Source: Bacillus sp. AFS037270
GTDB taxonomy: Bacteria > Bacillota > Bacilli > Bacillales_B > DSM-18226
Assembly: GCF_002585305.1 (NCBI RefSeq)
Contig: NZ_NUNF01000128.1
Span: 1-13,375 of the forward strand
Length of the DNA: 13,375 nt
Direction: 5' to 3'
Shown here: positions 6,149 through 12,529 of the stretch, piece by piece
Layout: the number at the start of each line of letters is the position of its first letter
Position numbering within the stretch: position 1 is the stretch's first letter
Position numbers and translations under genes: made by a program
Notes under the pieces: generated by a model
Told to the model about the DNA's origin: nothing
Databases searched by the model: none
The model's input: only the letters and a program-made list of their open reading frames with translations

Positions 6149-7051
6149 GTGACAAATTTTATGTACATATTTTGCTTAATGGTATGGGGGTTAAATTTTA
6201 TTGCGGTAAAAATTCAAGGAACACCCGTCAGTTTGGAATTATCATTATCATATCGTTTAGTTATGACAGCTTTTTTATTTTTAGTTCTTGTGTGGTTCCT
6301 TAAACCCAATGGGAGACCACGTACAAAAGATTTCCCGTTTATTATAGTTTTTGGTGTATGTAACTTTGCATTAAGTTATCTGTGCCTTTATTACGCCACA
6401 ATTTTGAGCTCTGCTGCCATTGTAACTTTAATCTTTTCGTTAAAAGTGATATTGACTCCGATTGCTCTCCGTGTTTTTTTAAAAGAGAAATTATATTTTC
6501 GCGTGTTAATTGGGGGAATTCTAGGGGTATTTGGAGTATGTGTCCTAATCTATCCGAACTTAAATGATTTTCAAGGACTTACTGATTTAAAAGGAATCAT
6601 GATTGCTTTGTTAGGTACGATTCTAACAGCTGTTGGTGATGCAAGTTCTGCAAGAAATGCTAATAGAAAGATTAACCCTATCTATGCAAATGCTATTGGT
6701 TTTACAATTGCTGGTGTTTTAATGGGGGTAATTGTACTGTTCCAAGGAAATAAAATTATACTTCCAACAACAGTTACATATTTATCTGCTTTGCTATATT
6801 TAACTTTGATTGCTTCTTTTATGGCTTGGCTATTTTATTTAAAACTTGTAGAAAAAATTGGAGGGGCAAAAAGCGGGTATATGGTAGCTCTATTCCCAGT
6901 AATTGGAGGGGTTGCTTCTGTTTTAATTGGTGAATCAACTCCATCAATTTATTTGGTAATAGGGTGCCTTTCTAGCTGTATTGGAGCTGCAATTGCTTTA
7001 GGGGTTAGAATTCGAAGTCAGAATAATGATCTTCCTGTAAATACTAATTAA
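6149..7051 (+). CDS. EamA/DMT-superfamily transporter
   Basis: This 300-residue integral membrane protein has about ten hydrophobic helices in two homologous EamA halves (about 4-136 and 146-285), the usual size of drug/metabolite transporter family exporters. Visible signatures are the N-terminal LMVWGLNFIAVK helix, ALSYLCLYYATILSSAAIVTL closing helices 3-4, and the LFPVIGGVASVLIGE stretch in the second half, where the second EamA motif normally lies. It starts at GTG behind GAGG with a 7-base gap; an overlapping ATG just upstream is followed at once by a stop. Substrates in this family include amino acids, metabolites and drugs, and nothing nearby narrows the choice. It is a single-gene unit ending at the terminator at 7097-7119. 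It appears intact. Confidence 0.9.
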   Translation: MTNFMYIFCLMVWGLNFIAVKIQGTPVSLELSLSYRLVMTAFLFLVLVWFLKPNGRPRTKDFPFIIVFGVCNFALSYLCLYYATILSSAAIVTLIFSLKVILTPIALRVFLKEKLYFRVLIGGILGVFGVCVLIYPNLNDFQGLTDLKGIMIALLGTILTAVGDASSARNANRKINPIYANAIGFTIAGVLMGVIVLFQGNKIILPTTVTYLSALLYLTLIASFMAWLFYLKLVEKIGGAKSGYMVALFPVIGGVASVLIGESTPSIYLVIGCLSSCIGAAIALGVRIRSQNNDLPVNTN

Positions 7052-7096
7052 GAAAAGACTTCCTTATTAAGCGGGTGCTTTACTTTCACAACAATT

Positions 7097-7119
7097 GGAC
7101 TGTTTCGGCAGTCCTTTTT
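7097..7119 (+). terminator. Intrinsic terminator of the DMT transporter gene
   Basis: GGACTG (7097-7102) pairs with CAGTCC (7109-7114) around TTTCGG, followed by TTTTT. It lies 46 bases after the transporter stop and is followed at once by a dispersed-repeat piece. Confidence 0.85.
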
Positions 7120-7127
7120 CATTTTCG

Positions 7128-7147
7128 TTATTCAACTAAATGGGCAG
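7128..7147. repeat. Dispersed repeat, left half only
   Basis: GTTATTCAACTAAATGGGCA followed by G matches the left half of the copy at 10787-10806, but the expected TTTAG...GAAG continuation is absent. It sits after a terminator T-run, like the other copies. The sequence that follows leads into the IS110-family element. Confidence 0.5.
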
Positions 7148-7264
7148 CATTCCTGTAATGAAGAAATATGAGGTTTGAATATAAAAAAGCCCCTTGGTAA
7201 GATATGAGTGTCCAAAGCTTCGCGGCAAAAAGGACACAAACATAAATACCAGGAGGCTATTTAA

Positions 7265-8552
7265 ATGAATTATAACCAAAATGAAAAGATTGCTCAAATT
7301 ACTTCTCAAACATTAATTATAGGTGTTGATATTGCTAAATACAAGCATGTGGCAAGAGCCCAAGACTTTAGAGGTTTAGAAGTTTCGGCACCATTATACT
7401 TTGAAAATACAAATTCTAGCTTTAACTGTTTCATAGAGTGGATTAAAAATTTAATGGGTCAAAACAAAATGGAAAAAGTGATCGTAGGAATGGAGCCGAC
7501 AGGTCATTATTGGCTTAATTTAGCTCACTTCCTTAAGGAACAAACAATCAAGTTTGTAGTCGTAAATCCTATGCACGTAAAGAAAAGCAAGGAGTTAGAT
7601 GATAACTCTCCAACTAAAAATGATGTAAAGGATGCAAGAGTTATTGCACAATTGGTCAAAGACGGGAGATATGCTGAACCTAATATTCCACAAGGAGTAT
7701 ATGCAGAACTCCGAGTGGCTCGAAAAATTCGTGATCTCTTATCAGTTGATCTTCAAGCAGTTCAAGGACAAATCCATAATTGGATAGACCGCTACTTTCC
7801 AGAATTCCTTACGGTATTTAAAGATTGGGAAGGTAAGGCTGCAATTCAACTATTAAAACTTAATTTATTGCCACATGAATTAGTGAATCTCTCCGAACAA
7901 GATATACTTCAACACCTTCGAAAAGCTGTTAAACGTGCAGTGGGACTCAGTAAAATAAAAGAACTAAAGCAAGTGGCAGTGGATTCAATTGGCATTCGTG
8001 AAGGTTCGGATATGGCTAAATTAGAGCTAAGCACGTTAATAGACAAATATGAACTTATAAAGGAAAAGTTCGAAGAACTGGAGTCTAACATAGATAAACT
8101 TCTTGAACAAATTCCAGGCGTTGAACAAATGTTGGCGATTAAGGGAATAGGCAAAGATACGATTGCAGGCTTTTATTCGGAGGTAGGGGACATAGGCAAC
8201 TACACCCACCCTAGGCAGATTATCAAATTGGCTGGGCTGAACCTAAAGGAAAATACATCTGGAAAGCACAAAGGACAAACCAAAATTACTAAGAGAGGAA
8301 GGAAGACTCTTAAGAGCACTCCTTTTTCGAGTAGCAATGCCTTTAGTAGCTAAAAATACCGCCTTTAAAGCATTACATCAGTATTTTACAAAACGCACAG
8401 ATAAACCTTTGAAGAAGATGCAATCGCTAATTGCGATATGTAATAAGCTCATTCGTATTCTGTTTACCATCGGTAAAAAGCAGTGTGAATTTAGTGAAGA
8501 ACGTATGTTAAGGGACATTCCTCATATGTCCGAATTGCTGATAGCAGCTTAA
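7265..8552 (+). pseudogene. IS110-family DEDD transposase, frameshifted near residue 347
   Basis: The N-terminal RuvC-like DEDD domain is complete: Asp22 in IIGVDIAKYKH, Glu77 in VGMEPTGHYW, Asp120 and Asp123 in NDVKDARVIAQL. A coiled middle region follows, then the Transposase_20 domain with IPGVEQMLAIKGIG and the Ser332 region (ENTSGKHKGQT). At about 8300-8306 the frame changes. The first frame would end at 8353 with nonsense sequence, while the family-like continuation (RLLRALLFRVAMPLVAKN) runs in another frame to TAA 8550-8552. Restoring the usual KRGRKRLR motif would need two extra bases. The joined length, about 429 codons, fits the family, so this copy is probably inactive in making the C-terminal end. 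The start ATG follows AGGAGG, eight bases away. Confidence 0.88.
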
Positions 8553-8815
8553 TTTCTCTTGTTGTATTTAATTGTTAAGTAGTTTAATTTTTAGACATTT
8601 GAAGCACGGATTAGTCAGTAAATCAACTAAACTACGGGCAAGGACCCTGTCGGGCAGCATGACTGACATCCACCTCATGGAAAGGTTGGACGAAGGAATT
8701 TTGGAGCAAAGACTCTGTGAGATATGGGAGGGTTGACCTCCATGAGTAAATGTGGACATCCACCAGTGCAACCATACTTTAACTTGTTATCCATATTTTG
8801 GATAAGGATGGTTTG
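8553..8815 (+). ncRNA. Candidate guide (bridge/seeker) RNA region of the IS110-family element
   Basis: This 260-base non-coding stretch after the transposase is rich in possible stems. ATGGGAGG and CCTCCAT (8727-8743) pair with a bulge; TTATCC and GGATAA (8787-8805) pair around ATATTTT, nested within AACCAT (8770-8775) and ATGGTT (8808-8813). IS110-family elements encode a structured RNA that guides target choice, placed at the 3' non-coding end in the IS1111 subgroup. Its position and folding potential fit. The guide loops and exact ends are not determined here. Confidence 0.45.
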
Positions 8816-9014
8816 GTAGCTATTAGTCGTTTTTTCACTTTGCCCCCCAAATTTATCCTTGAATACACCTTTATTCCAGGCTACAAAAAAATTTTAAATC
8901 AGACTACTGCGTAATTTGGAGAAAACAAGAGAAATCGGGAGATTTCCCTTTCTATATAGAGGGAGTTTAGTTGAAGAAGGGAACACTTTAAAAAAACGAA
9001 TACGCAATAAAAAT
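8816..9014. other. Gene-free stretch right of the IS110 element
   Basis: There is no gene here. A weak hairpin, GAAATC/GATTTC around GGGA, lies at 8931-8946, and 8960-8980 carries the right half of the dispersed repeat (GGGAGTTTAGTTGAAGAAGG). The rest is AT-rich with no recognisable signal. Confidence 0.45.
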
Positions 9015-9039
9015 GGTGCTTCACAACAGTGAAAGCACC
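9015..9039 (-). terminator. Terminator of the DinB gene
   Basis: On the minus strand GGTGCTTTCAC pairs with GTGAAGCACC, with one bulged base, around TGTT, followed by ATTTTTATTG. It starts 11 bases beyond the DinB stop. Confidence 0.8.
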
Positions 9040-9050
9040 TATATTACGCA

Positions 9051-9521
9051 CTAATCCCAGATACGGATTCTTGGAACACCTGCGGTTCTTAAATAATCTA
9101 ATAACTGACCAGTATGAACAGATTCGTGATAAGCAATGCGTAGGAGTATATCCCCCAGGTTTCTTATGTATCCTGCATCAGAACGGTCAATCTTAATATT
9201 TGTTAAGTCTTCTTCAGAAAATGATCTGATTGTATTTATGAATTGATTACGATAGGGTTCGGCAAATTCCAATTCAGAATTTACAGAAGTAAAAGGTCTG
9301 TTTTCAAAAGGGGAATTAAAAACAGATAAGCTTCCTTGATTTTTAAGTGCAAGGTGATAATAATGTTCGCTTTCCAGTATGTGCCTGACCATTTCTTGGC
9401 AATTCATTGCTTCATTATCTGGCTTCCAACATAGTTTTTCTTCAGGAATAGATCTCTAGACTTTTATGCTTCTTCTTTTTACTTCATTTAAGTTTAAGAT
9501 AATTAATTCAATTGAATTCAT
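9051..9521 (-). pseudogene. DinB-family protein with an amber codon at position 22
   Basis: From ATG 9521, behind AAAGGAGG, the frame reads MNSIELIILNLNEVKRRSIK then V, then TAG (9458-9456), and continues without another interruption to 9051 for 156 codons, the normal length of a DinB/YfiT four-helix protein. After the stop the sequence is family-like from the first codon: RSIPEEKLCWKPDNEAM. The three expected metal-ligand histidines are present: His47 in MVRHILESEHYY, and His132 and His136 in AYHESVHTGQL. Family members often have Trp at the stop position, so TGG to TAG is the simplest explanation. An internal ATG at 9407 would give a 118-residue form without helix 1 and has no ribosome binding site. 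DinB-fold proteins are metal-dependent, thiol-linked enzymes of mostly unknown substrate. The promoter carries an operator-like repeat. Confidence 0.82.
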
Positions 9522-9551
9522 AAAAGTTCCTCCTTTGATAAGCATATTATA

Positions 9552-9579
9552 ATTATACACGAATGAACGTTCGTGCCAA
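9552..9579 (-). promoter_or_regulatory. DinB promoter with an operator-like inverted repeat between -35 and -10
   Basis: On the minus strand TTGGCA (9579-9574) and TATAAT (9557-9552) are separated by 16 bases, 30 bases upstream of the DinB start. An inverted repeat, CACGAA...TTCGTG (9558-9563 and 9570-9575), occupies the spacer and includes the palindrome GAACGTTC. Such a placement would let a bound repressor block RNA polymerase. The pattern resembles TetR-family operators; the regulator itself is not visible in the window. Confidence 0.6.
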
Positions 9580-9583
9580 TCTG

Positions 9584-9677
9584 AAGGAGGAATATTTTAC
9601 AAAATTTAGTTGTACTTTATACGAATGGTGCAGAAGAAAGAGGTGCTGCATTTAAAGGATTGTTTCTTTGTTGTTGA
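9584..9677 (+). pseudogene. Divergent ribosome binding site leading into a 26-codon frame without a start
   Basis: AAGGAGG (9584-9590) is followed six bases later by TTA, where a start codon would be expected. The frame then reads QNLVVLYTNGAEERGAAFKG before ending at TGA 9675-9677, inside a dispersed-repeat copy. It may be the beginning of a lost gene divergent from DinB whose start has mutated and whose body was deleted. I do not recognise the sequence. The 62-codon frame that overlaps it (TTG 9610 to 9798) has no ribosome binding site and is probably chance. Confidence 0.25.
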
Positions 9678-9705
9678 ACAAACGTGGCAGGTTAGCTTAA
9701 TAAGG
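9669..9705. repeat. Dispersed repeat copy
   Basis: TTGAACAAACGTGGCAGGTT then AGCTTAATAAGG matches the core at 10790-10820. Unlike most copies it has no terminator hairpin just before it. It is the only recognisable item in 9678-9810. Confidence 0.6.
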
Positions 9706-9813
9706 AGATATGAAAAGAAATTCAAAAATCAACACAAAAAATTTGAGATAGTAAAATACACCCAAAATCCAAATGTAAGCGTTATACTTAAAGATTAGGT
9801 ATATGTATTTTAT

Positions 9814-9842
9814 TTGATATTTAGTATCTTAATTAATATAGG
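9814..9842 (+). promoter_or_regulatory. Candidate promoter of the carbonic anhydrase gene
   Basis: TTGATA (9814-9819) and TATAGG (9837-9842) are separated by 17 bases. The -35 is good and the -10 weak. It lies 30 bases upstream of the proposed CTG start. Confidence 0.4.
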
Positions 9843-9872
9843 TTTTGTAAAAACAGGAAATGGGGAAAGACA

Positions 9873-10706
9873 CTGAAGAAGATACTCGTTTATCCAATTT
9901 TAGCTGTGATGTTAAGTTCTGTATTAGGAGCTTGTGCATCACAAAATGCACAAACTCCCAAACTAAAAGAAGAACAGGCAACTGAAAAGAATGCAGGAAC
10001 AGAAGTAACTAAAATAAATACTTCCCATTGGTCCTATGAAGGGGAAACAAGCCCCGAGCACTGGGGGGAATTAGATCCAGCTAACTCAGCCTGTGTAAAT
10101 GGTAGTGAACAATCGCCAATTAACATTGAATTTTCGCAAGTTGAGAATGAACAAGCTGCAGAAGACCTTCAAATTAATTATGAACCGACGTCATTTTCAC
10201 TCATGAACAATGGTCATACTGTACAGGCAAATGCTGCAGGTGGTAGTAACAGCATACTCATTGAGGGGAAGGAGTACAAGCTTGCACAATTTCATTTCCA
10301 TACCCCAAGTGAGCATCAATTCAACGGCAAAAACTATGAAATGGAGCTTCACCTTGTACATAAAGATTCAAATGGAAAGATTGCTGTCCTTGGAGTGATG
10401 ATTCAGGAAGGTGAAGAAAATAAAAATCTGGCAGCTGTCTGGGATATTCTACCGAAAGAAGAAACAGATAAAGAAATTCCCTTGAATGAGTCAGTTGATT
10501 TAAAGGCTTTGCTTCCTGAAGATCAAACTGCATTTCATTATGAGGGTTCATTAACGACCCCTCCTTGTACAGAAGAGATAAAATGGACCATTTTTGAAAT
10601 GCCGATTGAAATGTCAAAAGAACAAATTGAAGCATTTCGAAAGATTTTCCCAGATGATCATCGTCCAGTTCAATCTCTAAATAATCGTAAAGTCATAAAA
10701 AGCTAA
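9873..10706 (+). CDS. Alpha-carbonic anhydrase, lipoprotein; probable CTG start
   Basis: It hydrates CO2 to bicarbonate outside the membrane. The zinc ligands are His141 and His143 in AQFHFHTPSEH and His160 in MELHLVHKD; His115 in NNGHTVQ matches the proton shuttle, and Cys74 and Cys232 fit the family disulfide. SLTTPPCTEEIKW is the usual substrate-pocket signature. The nearest standard start, GTG 9906, would cut the signal peptide in half. Eleven codons further up, CTG 9873 opens KKILVYPILAVMLSSVLGAC, a textbook lipoprotein signal with two lysines, a hydrophobic core and lipobox LGAC (lipidated Cys21), behind GGGGA eight bases away. That gives 277 residues. An Asn/Glu/Lys-rich linker (22-50) precedes the enzyme domain. 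No in-frame ATG or TTG exists upstream. It stands alone, with a terminator at 10741. Confidence 0.9.
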   Translation: MKKILVYPILAVMLSSVLGACASQNAQTPKLKEEQATEKNAGTEVTKINTSHWSYEGETSPEHWGELDPANSACVNGSEQSPINIEFSQVENEQAAEDLQINYEPTSFSLMNNGHTVQANAAGGSNSILIEGKEYKLAQFHFHTPSEHQFNGKNYEMELHLVHKDSNGKIAVLGVMIQEGEENKNLAAVWDILPKEETDKEIPLNESVDLKALLPEDQTAFHYEGSLTTPPCTEEIKWTIFEMPIEMSKEQIEAFRKIFPDDHRPVQSLNNRKVIKS

Positions 10707-10740
10707 AATATCCACGTTAATAGATTGTTATACCCAACGG

Positions 10741-10769
10741 GAGCGTTGATCAAAGAGAGATTAACGCTC
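10741..10769 (+). terminator. Terminator after carbonic anhydrase
   Basis: GAGCGTT (10741-10747) pairs with AACGCTC (10763-10769) around a 15-base loop, followed by the modest TATTTGTT tail. It lies 34 bases after the stop and is followed at once by the dispersed repeat. Confidence 0.6.
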
Positions 10770-10773
10770 TATT

Positions 10774-10820
10774 TGTTGAACTTACTTATTGAACAAACTG
10801 GGCAGTTTAGCTGAAGAAGG
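10774..10820. repeat. Dispersed repeat, best-preserved core copy
   Basis: TTGAACTTACTTATTGAACA is followed by AACTGGGCAGTTTAG and CTGAAGAAGG. I use this copy as the reference for the family, because both halves are clear and it sits right after a terminator hairpin. Confidence 0.7.
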
Positions 10821-10892
10821 AATTTCCATTTGCTATAATGAACTTATATATAGATGCCAGATAGATTTTACCACTTTGTAGGGGTGAAAATT

Positions 10893-11758
10893 ATGAGAAG
10901 TGAAAAAGTCATGTTTGATTTAATTTTAAATGTTGCCCAAAAAGATGACAGAATACGTGCAGTCTATATGAACGGTTCAAGAACCAATCCTAACGTTCCA
11001 AAAGATATTTTCCAGGATTATGATATTGTTTATGTAGTGACGGAAACCACGTCATTTATAAATGATAAAAAATGGATTACTATTTTTGGTGAATTAATTA
11101 TGATTCAGGAACCAGATAAAATGGACAAACTTATTGGTTTGGATAAGGATTATGAAAGTTCTTATGGTTACTTAATGCTTTTTAAAGATGGAAATCGTAT
11201 CGACCTTCGTATTCAAACGAAAGAAGCAATGCTGGAAGTGTATAAAAATGATAAACTTACCCTTCCATTATTGGATAAAGATAATATTCTACCTCTTATT
11301 CCTTCTCCGACAGATATTGACTATCATGTAAAAAAGCCAACAGAACCATTGTTTATGAGTTGTACCAACAATTTTTGGTGGTGCTTACAAAACGTTGCAA
11401 AAGGAATTTGGCGAGATGAATTGCCGTATGCCAAACTCATGTTTGAGTATACCACTAGGGCTTCTCTGGATGAGATGGTATCATGGTGGATTGGGATAAA
11501 AAATGACTTCAAAATTTCCACTGGAAAAATGGGCAAGTATTATAAAAAATATCTTCCTACATCTTATTGGGAGATGTATAAAAGAACCTATTCTGATGCT
11601 GATTATGTTGATTTCTGGAATTCGATTTTTATCACATGTGATTTATTTAGGGCTTTAAACATTTTTCATTTAACTATCCTGAAGAAGATGATGTAAACAT
11701 GACGCAATACCTTAAACACGTAAGAAATTTACCTGCTAAAGCAAATGAAATTTATTAA
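10893..11758 (+). pseudogene. Aminoglycoside 6-adenylyltransferase (AadK/ANT(6) type), frameshifted near the 3' end
   Basis: ANT(6) enzymes transfer AMP to the 6-hydroxyl of streptomycin. The ATG at 10893 follows AGGGGTG and gives the family-typical MRSEK start; a frame-compatible ATG at 10854 has no such site. The nucleotidyltransferase motif is present (YMNGSRTNPNVPKDIFQDYD), followed by LFKDGNRIDLRI, the third carboxylate region, and by NNFWWCLQNVAKGIWRDELPYA of the helical domain. Near 11669 the frame breaks: the running frame ends at TAA 11696 after HLTILKKMM, whereas family-like sequence (HFNYPEEDDVNMTQYLKHV, ending NEIY) continues in another frame to TAA 11756-11758. One missing T in CATTTAAC, or a small deletion, would explain it. 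The joined length, about 288 residues, matches AadK of B. subtilis. The truncated 268-residue product keeps the active site, so residual activity is possible. Confidence 0.85.
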
Positions 11759-11827
11759 ATGGAATCGAAATATGGTTTATTTTAAACTCCTTTATCAACT
11801 CTCACAGTAAGGAAATGCCTAATTTGC

Positions 11828-11853
11828 TGCCAATCAAGGTGGCATTTTGTTTT
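11828..11853 (+). terminator. Terminator of the ANT(6) gene
   Basis: TGCCA (11828-11832) pairs with TGGCA (11840-11844) around ATCAAGG, followed by TTTTGTTTTT. It is about 70 bases after the full-length stop. Confidence 0.65.
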
Positions 11854-11864
11854 TATGTCGCATG

Positions 11865-11937
11865 GTTTGTGAAGAATTGTACTTAAAGTAATGGGTGCCT
11901 GAGTTTAACAAAGAGTCGTAGCTGCGGCTCTTTTTCT
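11865..11937. repeat. 73-bp dispersed repeat with terminator hairpin (copy 2)
   Basis: It is almost the same as 5941-6014, starting GTTTGTGAAGAATTGTACTT and ending with AGAGTCG paired to CGGCTCT around TAGCTG, then a T-run. It differs by a few substitutions and one base of length. The remaining gap to 12124 holds AT-rich DNA without a clear gene. Confidence 0.8.
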
Positions 11938-12124
11938 TTTATGCAGCAGTTGACGTATCTTAGTTACCTTTTAAAGTGGTCAAATTGTAAGGAATAATTA
12001 AAGAAAACTTTACTTCTTTTTAATACAAACTAAAAAAATAAAAGCTAAAATTATTGTAATTAACCGGATGAATAACCACAAATAAGGAAAGACAAATATT
12101 ATTCATGAAGGAAGGATGGTATTT

Positions 12125-12277
12125 ATGTATATTTCCTATAAAAACTATCAAAGAGGAATTAATAATTTGGTGGTAGTAGAAAGCAATGGAGTGGTTACCA
12201 CAAGTTTAAAAGATAAGGAAACCGCTATACGTACTCATAAAAGAAAATTAAAACGATTAAGGGCTAAACAAAAGTGA
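12125..12277 (+). CDS. Small basic protein, 50 residues, unknown
   Basis: ATG 12125 lies behind a GAAGGAAGGATGG purine-rich site and opens a 50-residue frame ending at TGA 12275-12277. The N-terminal half (MYISYKNYQRGINNLVVVES) looks like short beta strands; the C-terminal half is strongly basic and helical (RTHKRKLKRLRAKQK). There are no cysteines and no hydrophobic helix. Such a basic tail may bind nucleic acid, but this is only inferred from composition. I do not recognise the family. It stands alone between dispersed-repeat copies at 11865 and 12317. Confidence 0.5.
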   Translation: MYISYKNYQRGINNLVVVESNGVVTTSLKDKETAIRTHKRKLKRLRAKQK

Positions 12278-12316
12278 ACAAAACGAGCATTAAATTATAC
12301 AAATTTGTGAATCTAT

Positions 12317-12396
12317 ACTTACAGCACTAACGTGGCAGTTTTGTTGAAGAGAAGTGTTTAACTTGTGTTCAACAATCGGGCCATTTTGTGGAATAA
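12317..12396. repeat. Two adjacent degenerate dispersed-repeat cores
   Basis: The first copy (12322-12350) reads CTAACGTGGCAGTTTTGTTG then AAGA; the second (12366-12392) reads GTTCAACAATCGGGCCATTT then TGTGGAA. They are about 45 bases apart in the same orientation, without an obvious hairpin. The remainder of 12278-12529 shows no gene. Confidence 0.55.
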
Positions 12397-12529
12397 CACC
12401 TTTAAAGAAATTGGATATCAATGTTAAAGTTTAGTAAAGAGGGCTAATGTAAACTACAAATGAATAGAAATACTTATAAAAATAAAGTAGTATCAATAAT
12501 TAAAGAGAAATGTTAAGGGGAGGAAACAT

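Larger units (their letters stand above)
7190..8820 (+). mobile_element. IS110-family insertion sequence (boundaries approximate)
   Basis: The element consists of a short 5' region (about 70 bases with a GTGTCC/GGACAC hairpin at 7208-7242), the transposase at 7265-8552 and a structured 3' region of about 260 bases. IS110 elements lack ordinary terminal inverted repeats, so ends cannot be read off directly. TTGGTA occurs at 7194-7199 and again at 8813-8818, about 1.62 kb apart, and may mark the edges; this is a guess. The long non-coding end lies after the transposase, as in the IS1111 subgroup. Confidence 0.6.

Noticed and set aside
8568..8771. 67-codon minus-strand frame
   Set aside because: It lies within the structured 3' non-coding end of the IS110-family element and has no start signals.
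9610..9798. 62-codon plus-strand frame starting at TTG
   Set aside because: It has no ribosome binding site in range, overlaps a dispersed-repeat copy, and shows no family-like sequence.
12020..12106. Minus-strand frame coding a hydrophobic stretch (WLFIRLITIILAFIFLVC then IKKK)
   Set aside because: It looks like a membrane helix, but there is no ATG or ribosome binding site and AT-rich DNA easily gives such sequence. I could not support it as a gene.
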